DNA from: a bacterium
GTDB taxonomy: Bacteria > Acidobacteriota > Thermoanaerobaculia > Multivoradales > J023
Length of the DNA stretch: 37,641 nt
Reading direction: 5' to 3'
Assembly (NCBI GenBank): GCA_024226315.1
Contig: JAAELT010000525.1
Span: forward strand, 1 to 37,641
Below the pieces are notes generated by a model. That model made no database searches. It saw nothing but the letters and a program-made list of their open reading frames with translations, and had not been told where the DNA came from. Positions within the stretch are counted from its first letter, which is position 1, and each line of letters starts with the position of its first letter. Below are positions 14,232 through 21,266 of this stretch, one piece after another. The position numbers were made by a program, and so were the translations under genes.

Positions 14232-15636
14232 CGCCGGAGCCGGTAGGCGCCATTTGAGACCTCTCGAGCTATCGTTCAGAAGCGTCCTGACGATCTCCTT
14301 CTCGGTGATCTCGATGCTGCTCTACGTGGCGGCGAGTCTCATCATCCTCGGTTTCCAGACCCGTCACGGTCGTGAAGACCTCCATGTGCTGCTCTACTCG
14401 GAGGCCGAGGGGCTGGCCGGCTACATCGCGTCCACTGACCGGCTGGACTACCCCGAGCTGGTCGCGTTCGAGGACGAGACGCCGCTGCCGATCTGGCTCC
14501 GGGTCTTTCAGGGATCGCGGGTGATCGCGTCGACCCCCGAGATTCCGGTCGTCCCCGTGCCGCCGGCGGACGTCGAGGAAGGGCGCCTCACCATGGTCGA
14601 GACCGCGGACGGCGTTCTGGCCTCGGTCCAGCACCAGGTCTGGAACCGGCCGGGCATGCGGGTGGAGGCCCTGGCACGCCGGGAGCTCCTCGACGCGCGC
14701 CGGCGCAATCTCCTGTTCACCCTGCTGCTGACCGGCCTCATCCTGCTCCCCTTGAGCGCCGGCGCCGGCCGCCTGCTGGCGCGCTATGCACTGCGGCCGG
14801 TGGAATCGCTGGTGGTGTCGATCGGGGCCATGGACCCCAGGCACCTGAGCGGCCGGCTGACGGCGTCGGGATCGGTGCGCGAGATCTCGGACCTGGCGGC
14901 CGAGTTCAACAGCCTGCTCGAGCGGTTCGAGACCACGGTGGAGAACATGAAGCGCTTCACCGCCAACGCCTCCCACGAGCTGCGTACTCCGATCGCCAGC
15001 CTGCGCACCGGCATCGAGGTCACCTTGCGGCGCGACCGCCACCCCGAGGAGTACCGCAGCCTGCTGACCGAGAGCCTGCAGGAGATCGACCGCATGCAGC
15101 GGGTGGTGGAAGGGCTGATGGCGCTGGCCCGGGAGACCGCCGACGTCGAGCCGCCGCGCGAGCCGGTCGACCTGGGTGAGGTCGTTCGGCTCTCGGATCG
15201 CACCATGCGCCCCCTGGCCGAAGAGAAACAGCTGCGCCTGATCACCAGCGCCGCGGACGCCCTGGTGGTCCCCGGCAATGCGGACCAGCTCCAGCTCATG
15301 CTGATCAACCTGATCGACAACGCCATTCGCCACAGCCCCGGCGGCAGCGAGATCCGCGTCGACGCCACACTCCAGGACGGCCACGGCCGTGTGATGGTCT
15401 CCGACGAGGGGCCGGGCATTCCCCCCGAGGATCGTCCACACATCTTCGACCGCCACTTTCAGGGCGGCGGCCGCGCCGGGGCGCGGCGGACCGGCGGCAT
15501 CGGCCTCGACCTGGTCCGCTGGGTGGTGGAGGTCCACCGCGGGACCATCCGCTTGCTGGACGAGGTCGAAACCGGCGCGCGGTTCGAGATCCTGCTGCCG
15601 CTCGCCGGGCCGAAGGCGTCGCCGCCATCAGCCTGA
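14203..15636 (+). CDS. Membrane sensor histidine kinase
   Basis: A 477-residue kinase partner of the preceding regulator. There is a helix at about 28-50, a periplasmic sensor of ~115 residues, a second helix at about 170-190, a HAMP segment (ALRPVESLVVSIGAMDPRHL), a phospho-acceptor box ASHELRTPI with His 258, and a HATPase domain (LINLIDNAIRHSP, VSDEGPGIP, GGIGLDLVRWVVEVHRG). The ATG at 14203 has a poor ribosome site. A TTG at 14254, in frame and 22 bases past the regulator stop, is a reasonable alternative, preceded by GGTAGGCG. The sensed signal is unknown; the sensor loop shows no recognisable domain. Architecture is closest to the CusS/QseC type. Confidence 0.9.
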   Translation: MSSVSRSRPDAGAGRRHLRPLELSFRSVLTISFSVISMLLYVAASLIILGFQTRHGREDLHVLLYSEAEGLAGYIASTDRLDYPELVAFEDETPLPIWLRVFQGSRVIASTPEIPVVPVPPADVEEGRLTMVETADGVLASVQHQVWNRPGMRVEALARRELLDARRRNLLFTLLLTGLILLPLSAGAGRLLARYALRPVESLVVSIGAMDPRHLSGRLTASGSVREISDLAAEFNSLLERFETTVENMKRFTANASHELRTPIASLRTGIEVTLRRDRHPEEYRSLLTESLQEIDRMQRVVEGLMALARETADVEPPREPVDLGEVVRLSDRTMRPLAEEKQLRLITSAADALVVPGNADQLQLMLINLIDNAIRHSPGGSEIRVDATLQDGHGRVMVSDEGPGIPPEDRPHIFDRHFQGGGRAGARRTGGIGLDLVRWVVEVHRGTIRLLDEVETGARFEILLPLAGPKASPPSA

Positions 15637-15682
15637 AGCGAGAACACCATCGGAGCCGATGGCGGCTCCCCTCTCCAACAGA

Positions 15683-16513
15683 TCACCAGGCGGATAAATC
15701 CCCGGACTCGAAGCCGTCGGCGAAGATCAGGGCGCTCGAGCTCGCCAGGCACGACGATGTCACCGACAGGTCGCCGCCGGAGCTCGCATTCGCGAGCACG
15801 ACGATCGTCACGTCGCAGGTAGACATCGGCCCGCTGGCCATGTCATCGCCCATGCTGGTGTCGGCCTCGCTCGTGCCCAGCACGAGGGTCGTCCCTTCGA
15901 TGAACCCGGCGGGGCAGTCGCCGACGACCCCGCCGCTCAGCGAGCCTGTCGGGCAACTCGCCAGCTCGATACAGAAATCCGTCGGCACAGCCCAAAGGAG
16001 ATCGACGCTGACCTCCGCGGAATCCATGATCGGCGGATCGTCGGCCGTGGCCGAGACTGACCAGGATGTCGTGAAGCGGAGATCGAGGGTGACGGATCCG
16101 CCCGTCATGTTGCTGGCGCCGAAGAGGGCAAACGAGTCCTCGAGGCCGCCGTAGGTTGCCCCCGAATTCGCGGTGCAGGTGAGGTCGGTGCTGAGCTGGT
16201 ACTGCAGGTCGGTGCCCGGTCCCGGAGATGTACACCCGCCAGGAGTGCAACCCGCCGAGCCCATCGCTGTGAACGAGCCGTCCCCGGTGTTGCCGGAATC
16301 CGGAAAAGCGCCGTTGCCGGGAGAAGTGCCCCCCGGATTCAACTCGAAGCCCGGGGGCAGCGTTGCCGGCGATGTGATGGACAGAGCCAGCGAGCCTACG
16401 GAGGTGCCCTCCGCTGATGCGTGCGCCAACGGCGGCATCAGCACGGCCGATAGCAATCCTGCTCCAAGTCCGAACAAGGTCAGGCAGCAATGGGAAGAAC
16501 GGTCTCTCTTCAT
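15683..16513 (-). CDS. Exported protein with C-terminal F-ADGFESGD tail
   Basis: A 276-residue secreted protein with a signal peptide (about 1-31, ending PPLAHA), a Ser/Thr/Gly-rich beta-type mature part and several cysteines (GCTPGGC, CIELASC, CDV, SSC) that may form disulfides. It ends ALIFADGFESGDLSAW, nearly the same tail as the metalloprotease ending at 19189. The body shows no family that I recognise. I placed the start at the ATG at 16513 because the signal peptide follows directly and GGAGA lies nine bases upstream; an in-frame codon at 16603 would put 30 non-signal residues first. It converges on the kinase gene 46 bases away. Confidence 0.8.
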   Translation of the reverse strand: MKRDRSSHCCLTLFGLGAGLLSAVLMPPLAHASAEGTSVGSLALSITSPATLPPGFELNPGGTSPGNGAFPDSGNTGDGSFTAMGSAGCTPGGCTSPGPGTDLQYQLSTDLTCTANSGATYGGLEDSFALFGASNMTGGSVTLDLRFTTSWSVSATADDPPIMDSAEVSVDLLWAVPTDFCIELASCPTGSLSGGVVGDCPAGFIEGTTLVLGTSEADTSMGDDMASGPMSTCDVTIVVLANASSGGDLSVTSSCLASSSALIFADGFESGDLSAW

Positions 16514-16768
16514 GGTCTGGTTCTCCAAACTTCCAGATCGGTGGCAGGGTCCGGCCGGATTCACGAGCTCGGTTTTTCTGATCAGCGGGAGAAACTGTAC
16601 CACCGCGCCGGCCGTGGAAGGCTAACCCTTGTTTCTCAACACTCCCCCTCGGATCCCTCCGCCGATGCCTTCGGAGACGTATCGATTCATCGAGTGTTTC
16701 CTCGAGCTCATCCTAGCCGATGGCGGCCCTTCGTCCGGGGCGCGATCGACCATACGGTCGACAAAAAC

Positions 16769-16794
16769 TGTCGGGCAAACGACAACCGATTGTC
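16769..16794 (+). promoter_or_regulatory. Possible activator site upstream of the sigma-54 promoter
   Basis: Two overlapping inverted repeats: TGTCG (16769-16773) with CGACA (16780-16784), and GACAA (16781-16785) with TTGTC (16790-16794). They lie about 70-95 bp before the predicted start of the sigma-54 transcript, the usual place for a dimeric enhancer-binding protein. The activator itself is not in the window. Confidence 0.45.
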
Positions 16795-16835
16795 AGCCAC
16801 GACCGTGAAACCCCGCCACGACGCGCTTCGCGGAA

Positions 16836-16852
16836 TGGCACGGCAATTGCTT
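16836..16852 (+). promoter_or_regulatory. Sigma-54 promoter (-24/-12)
   Basis: TGGCACGGCAATTGCTT matches the RpoN consensus TGGCAC-N5-TTGCW. The invariant GG (16837-16838) and GC (16849-16850) have the required 12-base offset. Transcription would begin near 16862, 56 bases before the ATG at 16918. Confidence 0.8.
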
Positions 16853-16917
16853 CGCCCATGGCTATCTACGCATGAGCACATGAGCCCCGTGCGTGCCGCT
16901 CCAGAGGGGAGGCAGCG

Positions 16918-17265
16918 ATGCGATCGGGAAACTTCAGACTCTACGTCTTCCTGGCGGTGCTGGCCCTGTTCGTGGTCATGCCGGTGGTCAGGAGCACGCT
17001 CCAGGAGGTCTCGCTCGGACAGGATCTCCGGCGTATCCGGATGGAGTACAGCATGTACGGTGCCGAGGCGTTCCGCGCACGGCTGGACGATCTGGTGCGC
17101 AGGGCCCCGCTCGACCCCACGGATGTCGAGATCCAGATGGTCGAGAACCGGCGCGAGGCCAACGTGATGGTCGAGATCCGCTACCAGAGCAGGATGACGA
17201 TCCTGTTCTTCCCCGTGGACCGACCCGTCGTCGTGCGCGAAGAGCTGCCACTGGTGCCGTTGTAG
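16918..17265 (+). CDS. Small membrane-anchored protein under sigma-54 control
   Basis: A 115-residue protein with one N-terminal helix (LYVFLAVLALFVVMPVV) and an extracytoplasmic part of about 85 residues. The latter alternates helix (LRRIRMEYSMYGAEAFRARL) with strands (NVMVEIRYQSRMTILFFPV). The size and layout resemble DUF4845-like pilin-related proteins, but I cannot confirm that. A strong AGGGGAGG site precedes the ATG by five bases, downstream of a consensus sigma-54 promoter. It is followed by a hairpin at 17324-17344 and seems monocistronic. Confidence 0.75.
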   Translation: MRSGNFRLYVFLAVLALFVVMPVVRSTLQEVSLGQDLRRIRMEYSMYGAEAFRARLDDLVRRAPLDPTDVEIQMVENRREANVMVEIRYQSRMTILFFPVDRPVVVREELPLVPL

Positions 17266-17323
17266 ATCAGCCGCGAAGCGCCCCGCAATCCGCTGGCAAC
17301 GCGCCCCCGTCGGGAGTCCATCG

Positions 17324-17344
17324 GTCCCTCCAGTGTAGAGGGAC
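17324..17344 (+). terminator. Hairpin after the small sigma-54 gene
   Basis: GTCCCTC (17324-17330) pairs perfectly with GAGGGAC (17338-17344) around a seven-base loop, about 60 bases past the stop at 17265. There is no T-run, so it may be a factor-dependent end or an RNA-stability element. Confidence 0.35.
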
Positions 17345-17471
17345 GAGCGGAAGTGCTCTATCGTTTCCTAGTCATCGCCGTTGAGGACCCGACCCGCCGC
17401 CCAGCCACCACGGACCCGCGGCATGGCCGGGGCGGCACCCTCACCGCTCACCCTTTACAGAGGACCTGTTC

Positions 17472-18137
17472 ATGAGACCACCCATCGACCGAATCCCGAT
17501 CGCCCTGTTGGCGACGGGGCTCTTCCTTTCGGCGGGCTCGCCCGCCGTCGCCCGGGACGCCGGCGGCGCGGCGGCCGAAGTCGAATTCTCGCGCTCGCCG
17601 TCGGCGGTCATCCTGCAGTACCACCAGGACATCGACATGCTCGAGCAAGCCGACCCCACGCCCTTCCTGCGCATCTACGGCGACGGCCGCTATGTCGTCC
17701 ACTATCCCCGGATCATGCAGAAGGCGGGCGATTGGCAGGGACGCCTTCGGGCGGCCGAGCTCGAGAGCCTGATCCGCTCCCTGGCCGACGGCCGTCTGCT
17801 CGAGCTCGACGGCCGGGCGGTGCGCGGCGCTGTCGAGGCCACCGAGCGCGAGCGGCGCCGGGCCGCCCGTGCCGCGGGAGAGCCGATCCGGCTGTTCGAG
17901 GTCTCCGACAAGGAGAGCACGCGCGTGCGCGTCACCTTGGAGCGGTACAAGCCCGCCGGGGTGATCGGCGCGGCCGGCGAGCCGCTCGAGAAGGAGATCC
18001 TGTGGTGGGGGCTGCGGCACGACAGCCGGCGCTACCCGGAGGTCGCCGGCCTGCGTGAGCTGGCCGATCTCGAACGACGGCTGCTCGCGCTCGCCGAGGC
18101 GCCCGGCCTCGAGCGGATCGAAGGAGAAGACTCATGA
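17472..18137 (+). CDS. Exported protein of unknown function
   Basis: A 221-residue protein with a signal peptide (MRPPIDRIPIALLATGLFLSAGSPAVARDA). The mature part opens with VILQYHQDIDMLEQADPTPFLRIYGDGRYVVHYPRIM, here given by its key residues Tyr-His and Asp-Gly-Arg-Tyr, and continues with charged helices. I do not recognise the family. It may have an extracytoplasmic beta-sandwich, judging from short strand-like segments such as FLRIYGDGRYVVHYP. Its stop overlaps the metalloprotease start as ATGA, so the two are translated together and it may be a partner, inhibitor or chaperone of the protease. A clear promoter is not visible in the 200 bases upstream. Confidence 0.8.
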   Translation: MRPPIDRIPIALLATGLFLSAGSPAVARDAGGAAAEVEFSRSPSAVILQYHQDIDMLEQADPTPFLRIYGDGRYVVHYPRIMQKAGDWQGRLRAAELESLIRSLADGRLLELDGRAVRGAVEATERERRRAARAAGEPIRLFEVSDKESTRVRVTLERYKPAGVIGAAGEPLEKEILWWGLRHDSRRYPEVAGLRELADLERRLLALAEAPGLERIEGEDS

Positions 18138-19189
18138 ACGCATCTCGCATCGACACCGGAACAGCCACCTTCTGGATCGCCCTCTGCGGCCTGACGTTGT
18201 GGACGGCCGCGCCCGAACCGGCGGCGGCCGGCGCCTTCGTCTTCGCCGGCGAGACCAACGGCATCGACCTGATCACCCACCCGACCAACTACACCGGCAC
18301 CGAGACGGACGTCACGGTGAGCGTTTGCGTCGATCCGGCGAGCGCCAATCTGGTCGAGATGGAGACTTCGGTCCGCAACGTGATCTTCACCTACAACGCC
18401 ATGGTCGCCACCCAGGGCAACCTGATCATCCCGTCGCCCGACCTCGACGGCGACGCCGTCGACTTCGAGTCCACGGCCCTGCACGAGGCCGGCCACTGCA
18501 TCGGCCTCGCCCACCCCAACGCCGCCACCGAGTCCGGCCTTCCGGGCGCCCTGTTCAACTACACCAAGGCAACAAACGGCGCCGACGACGCCTTCAACAC
18601 CGACCCGGGCACCGACGCCGTGATCGGCTCGGGCGACGATGTCCGCGGCGACGACGTCAACCTGCACTGGTTCCGCACGTCGAACAACGACCCCTTCACC
18701 ATCGACGATCCGGTGGACTCGACCACCTACGCCCGCGACACCGCCATGCTGCCCGGCGGCGACACCTTCGCCGCCAACGGCGACCGCGACGTGGCCGTGC
18801 TGCTGGGCGCCGGCAGCACCGAGGCGGTCATGCAGCAGGGAGCCTTCTCCGACGAGGAGCAGCGCGAGTTGACCCACGACGATGTCGCGAGCCTGCTCTA
18901 TGCCCGTTCCGGGCTCGACTCGCTCGCCGGCACCGCCGACGACTACGGCGTCACCCTGGAGTGGGTCGGCGTCACCGCCGCCTGCGACGTGAAGCTCTCG
19001 TTCGACAACACCCAGACCGGCTTCGCCGTCTGCCAGACCGGCGGCGACTTCCTGAGCGGAGACGACGTTGGCATCACCTCCGCCAACGTCTTCTTCAACA
19101 CCGGCTTCAACTGGTTCTTCAACTCGGAGCGCAACGACGGCTCGATCTTCGAAGACGGCTTCGAGTCCGGCGACACGTCCAACTGGTAG
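18134..19189 (+). CDS. Secreted matrixin-type zinc metalloprotease
   Basis: A 351-residue exported protease. A signal peptide ends near AAAGA (about residue 34). The extended zinc site HEAGHCIGLAH at 117-127 gives three histidine ligands and Glu 118 as the catalytic base, as in matrixins and related metzincins. The downstream Met-turn is probably in EAVMQQGAF. The protein ends SIFEDGFESGDTSNW, the same tail as the protein at 15683-16513, suggesting a common sorting or attachment signal. AAGGAGAAG lies four bases before the ATG, and the start overlaps the preceding stop. The substrate is unknown. The DVRGDDVNLHWFRT and following acidic segments may bind calcium. Confidence 0.85.
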   Translation: MNASRIDTGTATFWIALCGLTLWTAAPEPAAAGAFVFAGETNGIDLITHPTNYTGTETDVTVSVCVDPASANLVEMETSVRNVIFTYNAMVATQGNLIIPSPDLDGDAVDFESTALHEAGHCIGLAHPNAATESGLPGALFNYTKATNGADDAFNTDPGTDAVIGSGDDVRGDDVNLHWFRTSNNDPFTIDDPVDSTTYARDTAMLPGGDTFAANGDRDVAVLLGAGSTEAVMQQGAFSDEEQRELTHDDVASLLYARSGLDSLAGTADDYGVTLEWVGVTAACDVKLSFDNTQTGFAVCQTGGDFLSGDDVGITSANVFFNTGFNWFFNSERNDGSIFEDGFESGDTSNW

Positions 19190-19310
19190 CAGGCCGGCAG
19201 GGCGGTCCGCCACGTCCGGGTCGCGTCTCGACCCAGGATCCGGCAACTCGGCTCTCGCCAGTTTCGGTGGCCGGGTGCCGGCAACCGTCGGCCGGTTCGA
19301 TCGTGGCGCC

Positions 19311-21266
19311 TCACTTCTTGATCCTGACCGGCTCCAGCTCGACTTTGGCGCCGGCTGCTTCGAGCCTGGACTGGATGCCCTCGGCCTCCTTGCTCGAGAC
19401 GGCTTCCATGATCGTGATCGGCGCCGAGTCGACGAGCTCTTTCGACTCTTTGAGGCCGAGGGACGTGAAGGTCCGCACCAACTTGATGACGCTGATCTTG
19501 TCCTTGCCGACGGAGTCCAGCACGACGTTCACGAGCACGGACTGCTTGCGCACCGTGGAATAGGCCGTGAGTCTCTTGTCCGCGATCGAGATGATCTGCC
19601 GGGCCTTGAGGTCGGCGTCCTCCCGAGCTTGCTCGACCTCCTCCAACTGCTGCTCGACTTCCGGACTCTTCTGCACCTTGTCGAGCAGCTCCTGCAGTGC
19701 GGCTTCGCGTTTCTCACGCTCGCTGATCGCCTCACTCAGCGCCTTCTTCAGCTCGGCGATGGTCGTGGCCGCCTCGTCGGCCTCGGCCTGAAACGCCTGT
19801 TGAGACTCGAGCGCCCGCTCCTTGACGTCCTTCAGCGTCTTCTGGGAAAGCTCGAGTTTCAGCGTCGATCTCTCGAGCGCCCGGCTCTTCTGGGTAGCGT
19901 AGAACACGGCGGCCAGCGACAGGATCACGGCCGCCGCCAGGAGCGCGGAGTACAGCCGGCTGCGCCGCAGCTTGCGCCGCGCCTGCTGCTCGCGCTCCTC
20001 CGCCTCCTGCCGCGCCTCGAGGTCCCGGCGCACCACTTCGCGCCGGCGGCGCCGGTCGCGGCTGGCGGCGATGACGTCGGTGAGCAGGTCGTGGGTGAGC
20101 TCCAGACGCTCGACGCCGTCGCGAGGGTCGATCCGCACCAGCCGCCGGTCGACCAGTTGGTCGAGCGCCTGGCGGTCGACGCCCGGCACGCCCAGGGCCT
20201 TCTCCAGCGCCACGCTGTCGCGGTAGCCCTCGACCAGCAGCTCCTCCTCGACGAAGGCGCGCACCGCGGGCCGGATCTCCGCCACCGCGCGCTCGTAGAA
20301 GCCGCTCAGGATCTGCTCGGCGCTGCCCTCGAGCAGGCCGGCGGTGATCGCCGCGTCGCCGCGCTCCAGACGTTGGTTGTTGAGCTCGCGGCACACCACG
20401 CTGAGCAGCGCCGGCTCCACCTGCAGCTCGGCCAGGGGCGTGTCGTCCGCCTGCGCCTTGGCGACGAAGCGGACGACGCGCTCGGCGACCTCCGGCGACA
20501 CCAGCTCGCCGCCCTGGCGCACCACGGCGAGCGCCGCTGAGCCGTCCATGCGGCGCAGGCGCAGGCGGTTGAGCGCCACCGCGGAGATGCGCTCGCGCAG
20601 CACTTCGAGGTCGGGCAGGTAGTCCTCGCGCAGCGCCAGCAGCAGCTTGTAGTGGTGGCGGCCGAAGGCGAAGCCCTCCGCCTCCTCGGGGTGGTCGTCG
20701 AGCCGGGCCTTGAGCGCGGCCGGCGGCCGGCCCTCGGCGAGGTCGGCGAGCGCGTCCATCAGGTCGGCGCGGCCCGGGTGCGCGCGGCCGAGGGTGAAGA
20801 TCTCCTCGAACTGGTCGAACACCAGGAGCGGCAGCAACGGGCGGTTGCGCGGACTCCAGAGGTCGGAGCCGCGGCGGTGTAAATACTCCCACAGGCCCTC
20901 GCCGCGGCGCGCCTCCGGGGCCTCGACGCCGGCGGCGGCAGCCTGCACGGCGATCGCGTCGGTGATCTGGCTGACGAGACCTGCGCGGGCGGCGGAGTAA
21001 TCCAGGCGAACGTAGACCGGCAGCACGTTGTCGCGCCGCAGCCGGGGGAACAGGCCCGCCTGCAGCAGCGACGACTTGCCCAGGCCCGAGAGGCCGAAGA
21101 GCACCGTCATCCGGCCGCGCGTGACCATGCGCCCGAGGGCCTCGGCCTCGCGGTCCCGGCCGCGGAAATAGGCCTCGTCGGCCTCGCCGAAGGACAGCAG
21201 CCCCGGCCAGGGGTTCTCGGCGTCGACCGTGCGGCGGTCGGCGATCCAGATGGCGCTGTCCATCAT
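19311..21266 (-). CDS. STAND NTPase with transmembrane helix, coiled coil and ribosomal L7/L12-type C-terminal domain
   Basis: A 651-residue protein. An NTPase of the nSTAND type occupies about 20-420: entry motif NPWPGLLSFGEADEAYFRGR, Walker A GLSGLGKSS at 58-66, Walker B LLVFDQFEE at 147-155, and the helical region ending LELTHDLL. A transmembrane helix follows at about 438-457, then ~110 residues of coiled coil. The last 75 residues (577-651; bases 19314-19538) match the C-terminal domain of ribosomal protein L7/L12, including K-I-S-V-I-K-L-V-R and SLGLKESKELV. Most STAND proteins instead end in WD40 or TPR sensors. The first ATG (21266) overlaps the stop of the SIR2-TIR gene as ATGA, so the two are coupled. 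The layout suggests an NLR-like sensor. Confidence 0.85.
   Translation of the reverse strand: MMDSAIWIADRRTVDAENPWPGLLSFGEADEAYFRGRDREAEALGRMVTRGRMTVLFGLSGLGKSSLLQAGLFPRLRRDNVLPVYVRLDYSAARAGLVSQITDAIAVQAAAAGVEAPEARRGEGLWEYLHRRGSDLWSPRNRPLLPLLVFDQFEEIFTLGRAHPGRADLMDALADLAEGRPPAALKARLDDHPEEAEGFAFGRHHYKLLLALREDYLPDLEVLRERISAVALNRLRLRRMDGSAALAVVRQGGELVSPEVAERVVRFVAKAQADDTPLAELQVEPALLSVVCRELNNQRLERGDAAITAGLLEGSAEQILSGFYERAVAEIRPAVRAFVEEELLVEGYRDSVALEKALGVPGVDRQALDQLVDRRLVRIDPRDGVERLELTHDLLTDVIAASRDRRRRREVVRRDLEARQEAEEREQQARRKLRRSRLYSALLAAAVILSLAAVFYATQKSRALERSTLKLELSQKTLKDVKERALESQQAFQAEADEAATTIAELKKALSEAISEREKREAALQELLDKVQKSPEVEQQLEEVEQAREDADLKARQIISIADKRLTAYSTVRKQSVLVNVVLDSVGKDKISVIKLVRTFTSLGLKESKELVDSAPITIMEAVSSKEAEGIQSRLEAAGAKVELEPVRIKK

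Noticed and set aside
15651..15672. GGAGCC/GGCTCC hairpin between the kinase and the exported-protein gene as a terminator
   Set aside because: It has a short stem and no T-run; similar stems are frequent in sequence this GC-rich.
19218..19234. GGGTCG/CGACCC hairpin between the metalloprotease and STAND genes as a terminator
   Set aside because: The stem is only six base pairs and there is no T-run on either strand.
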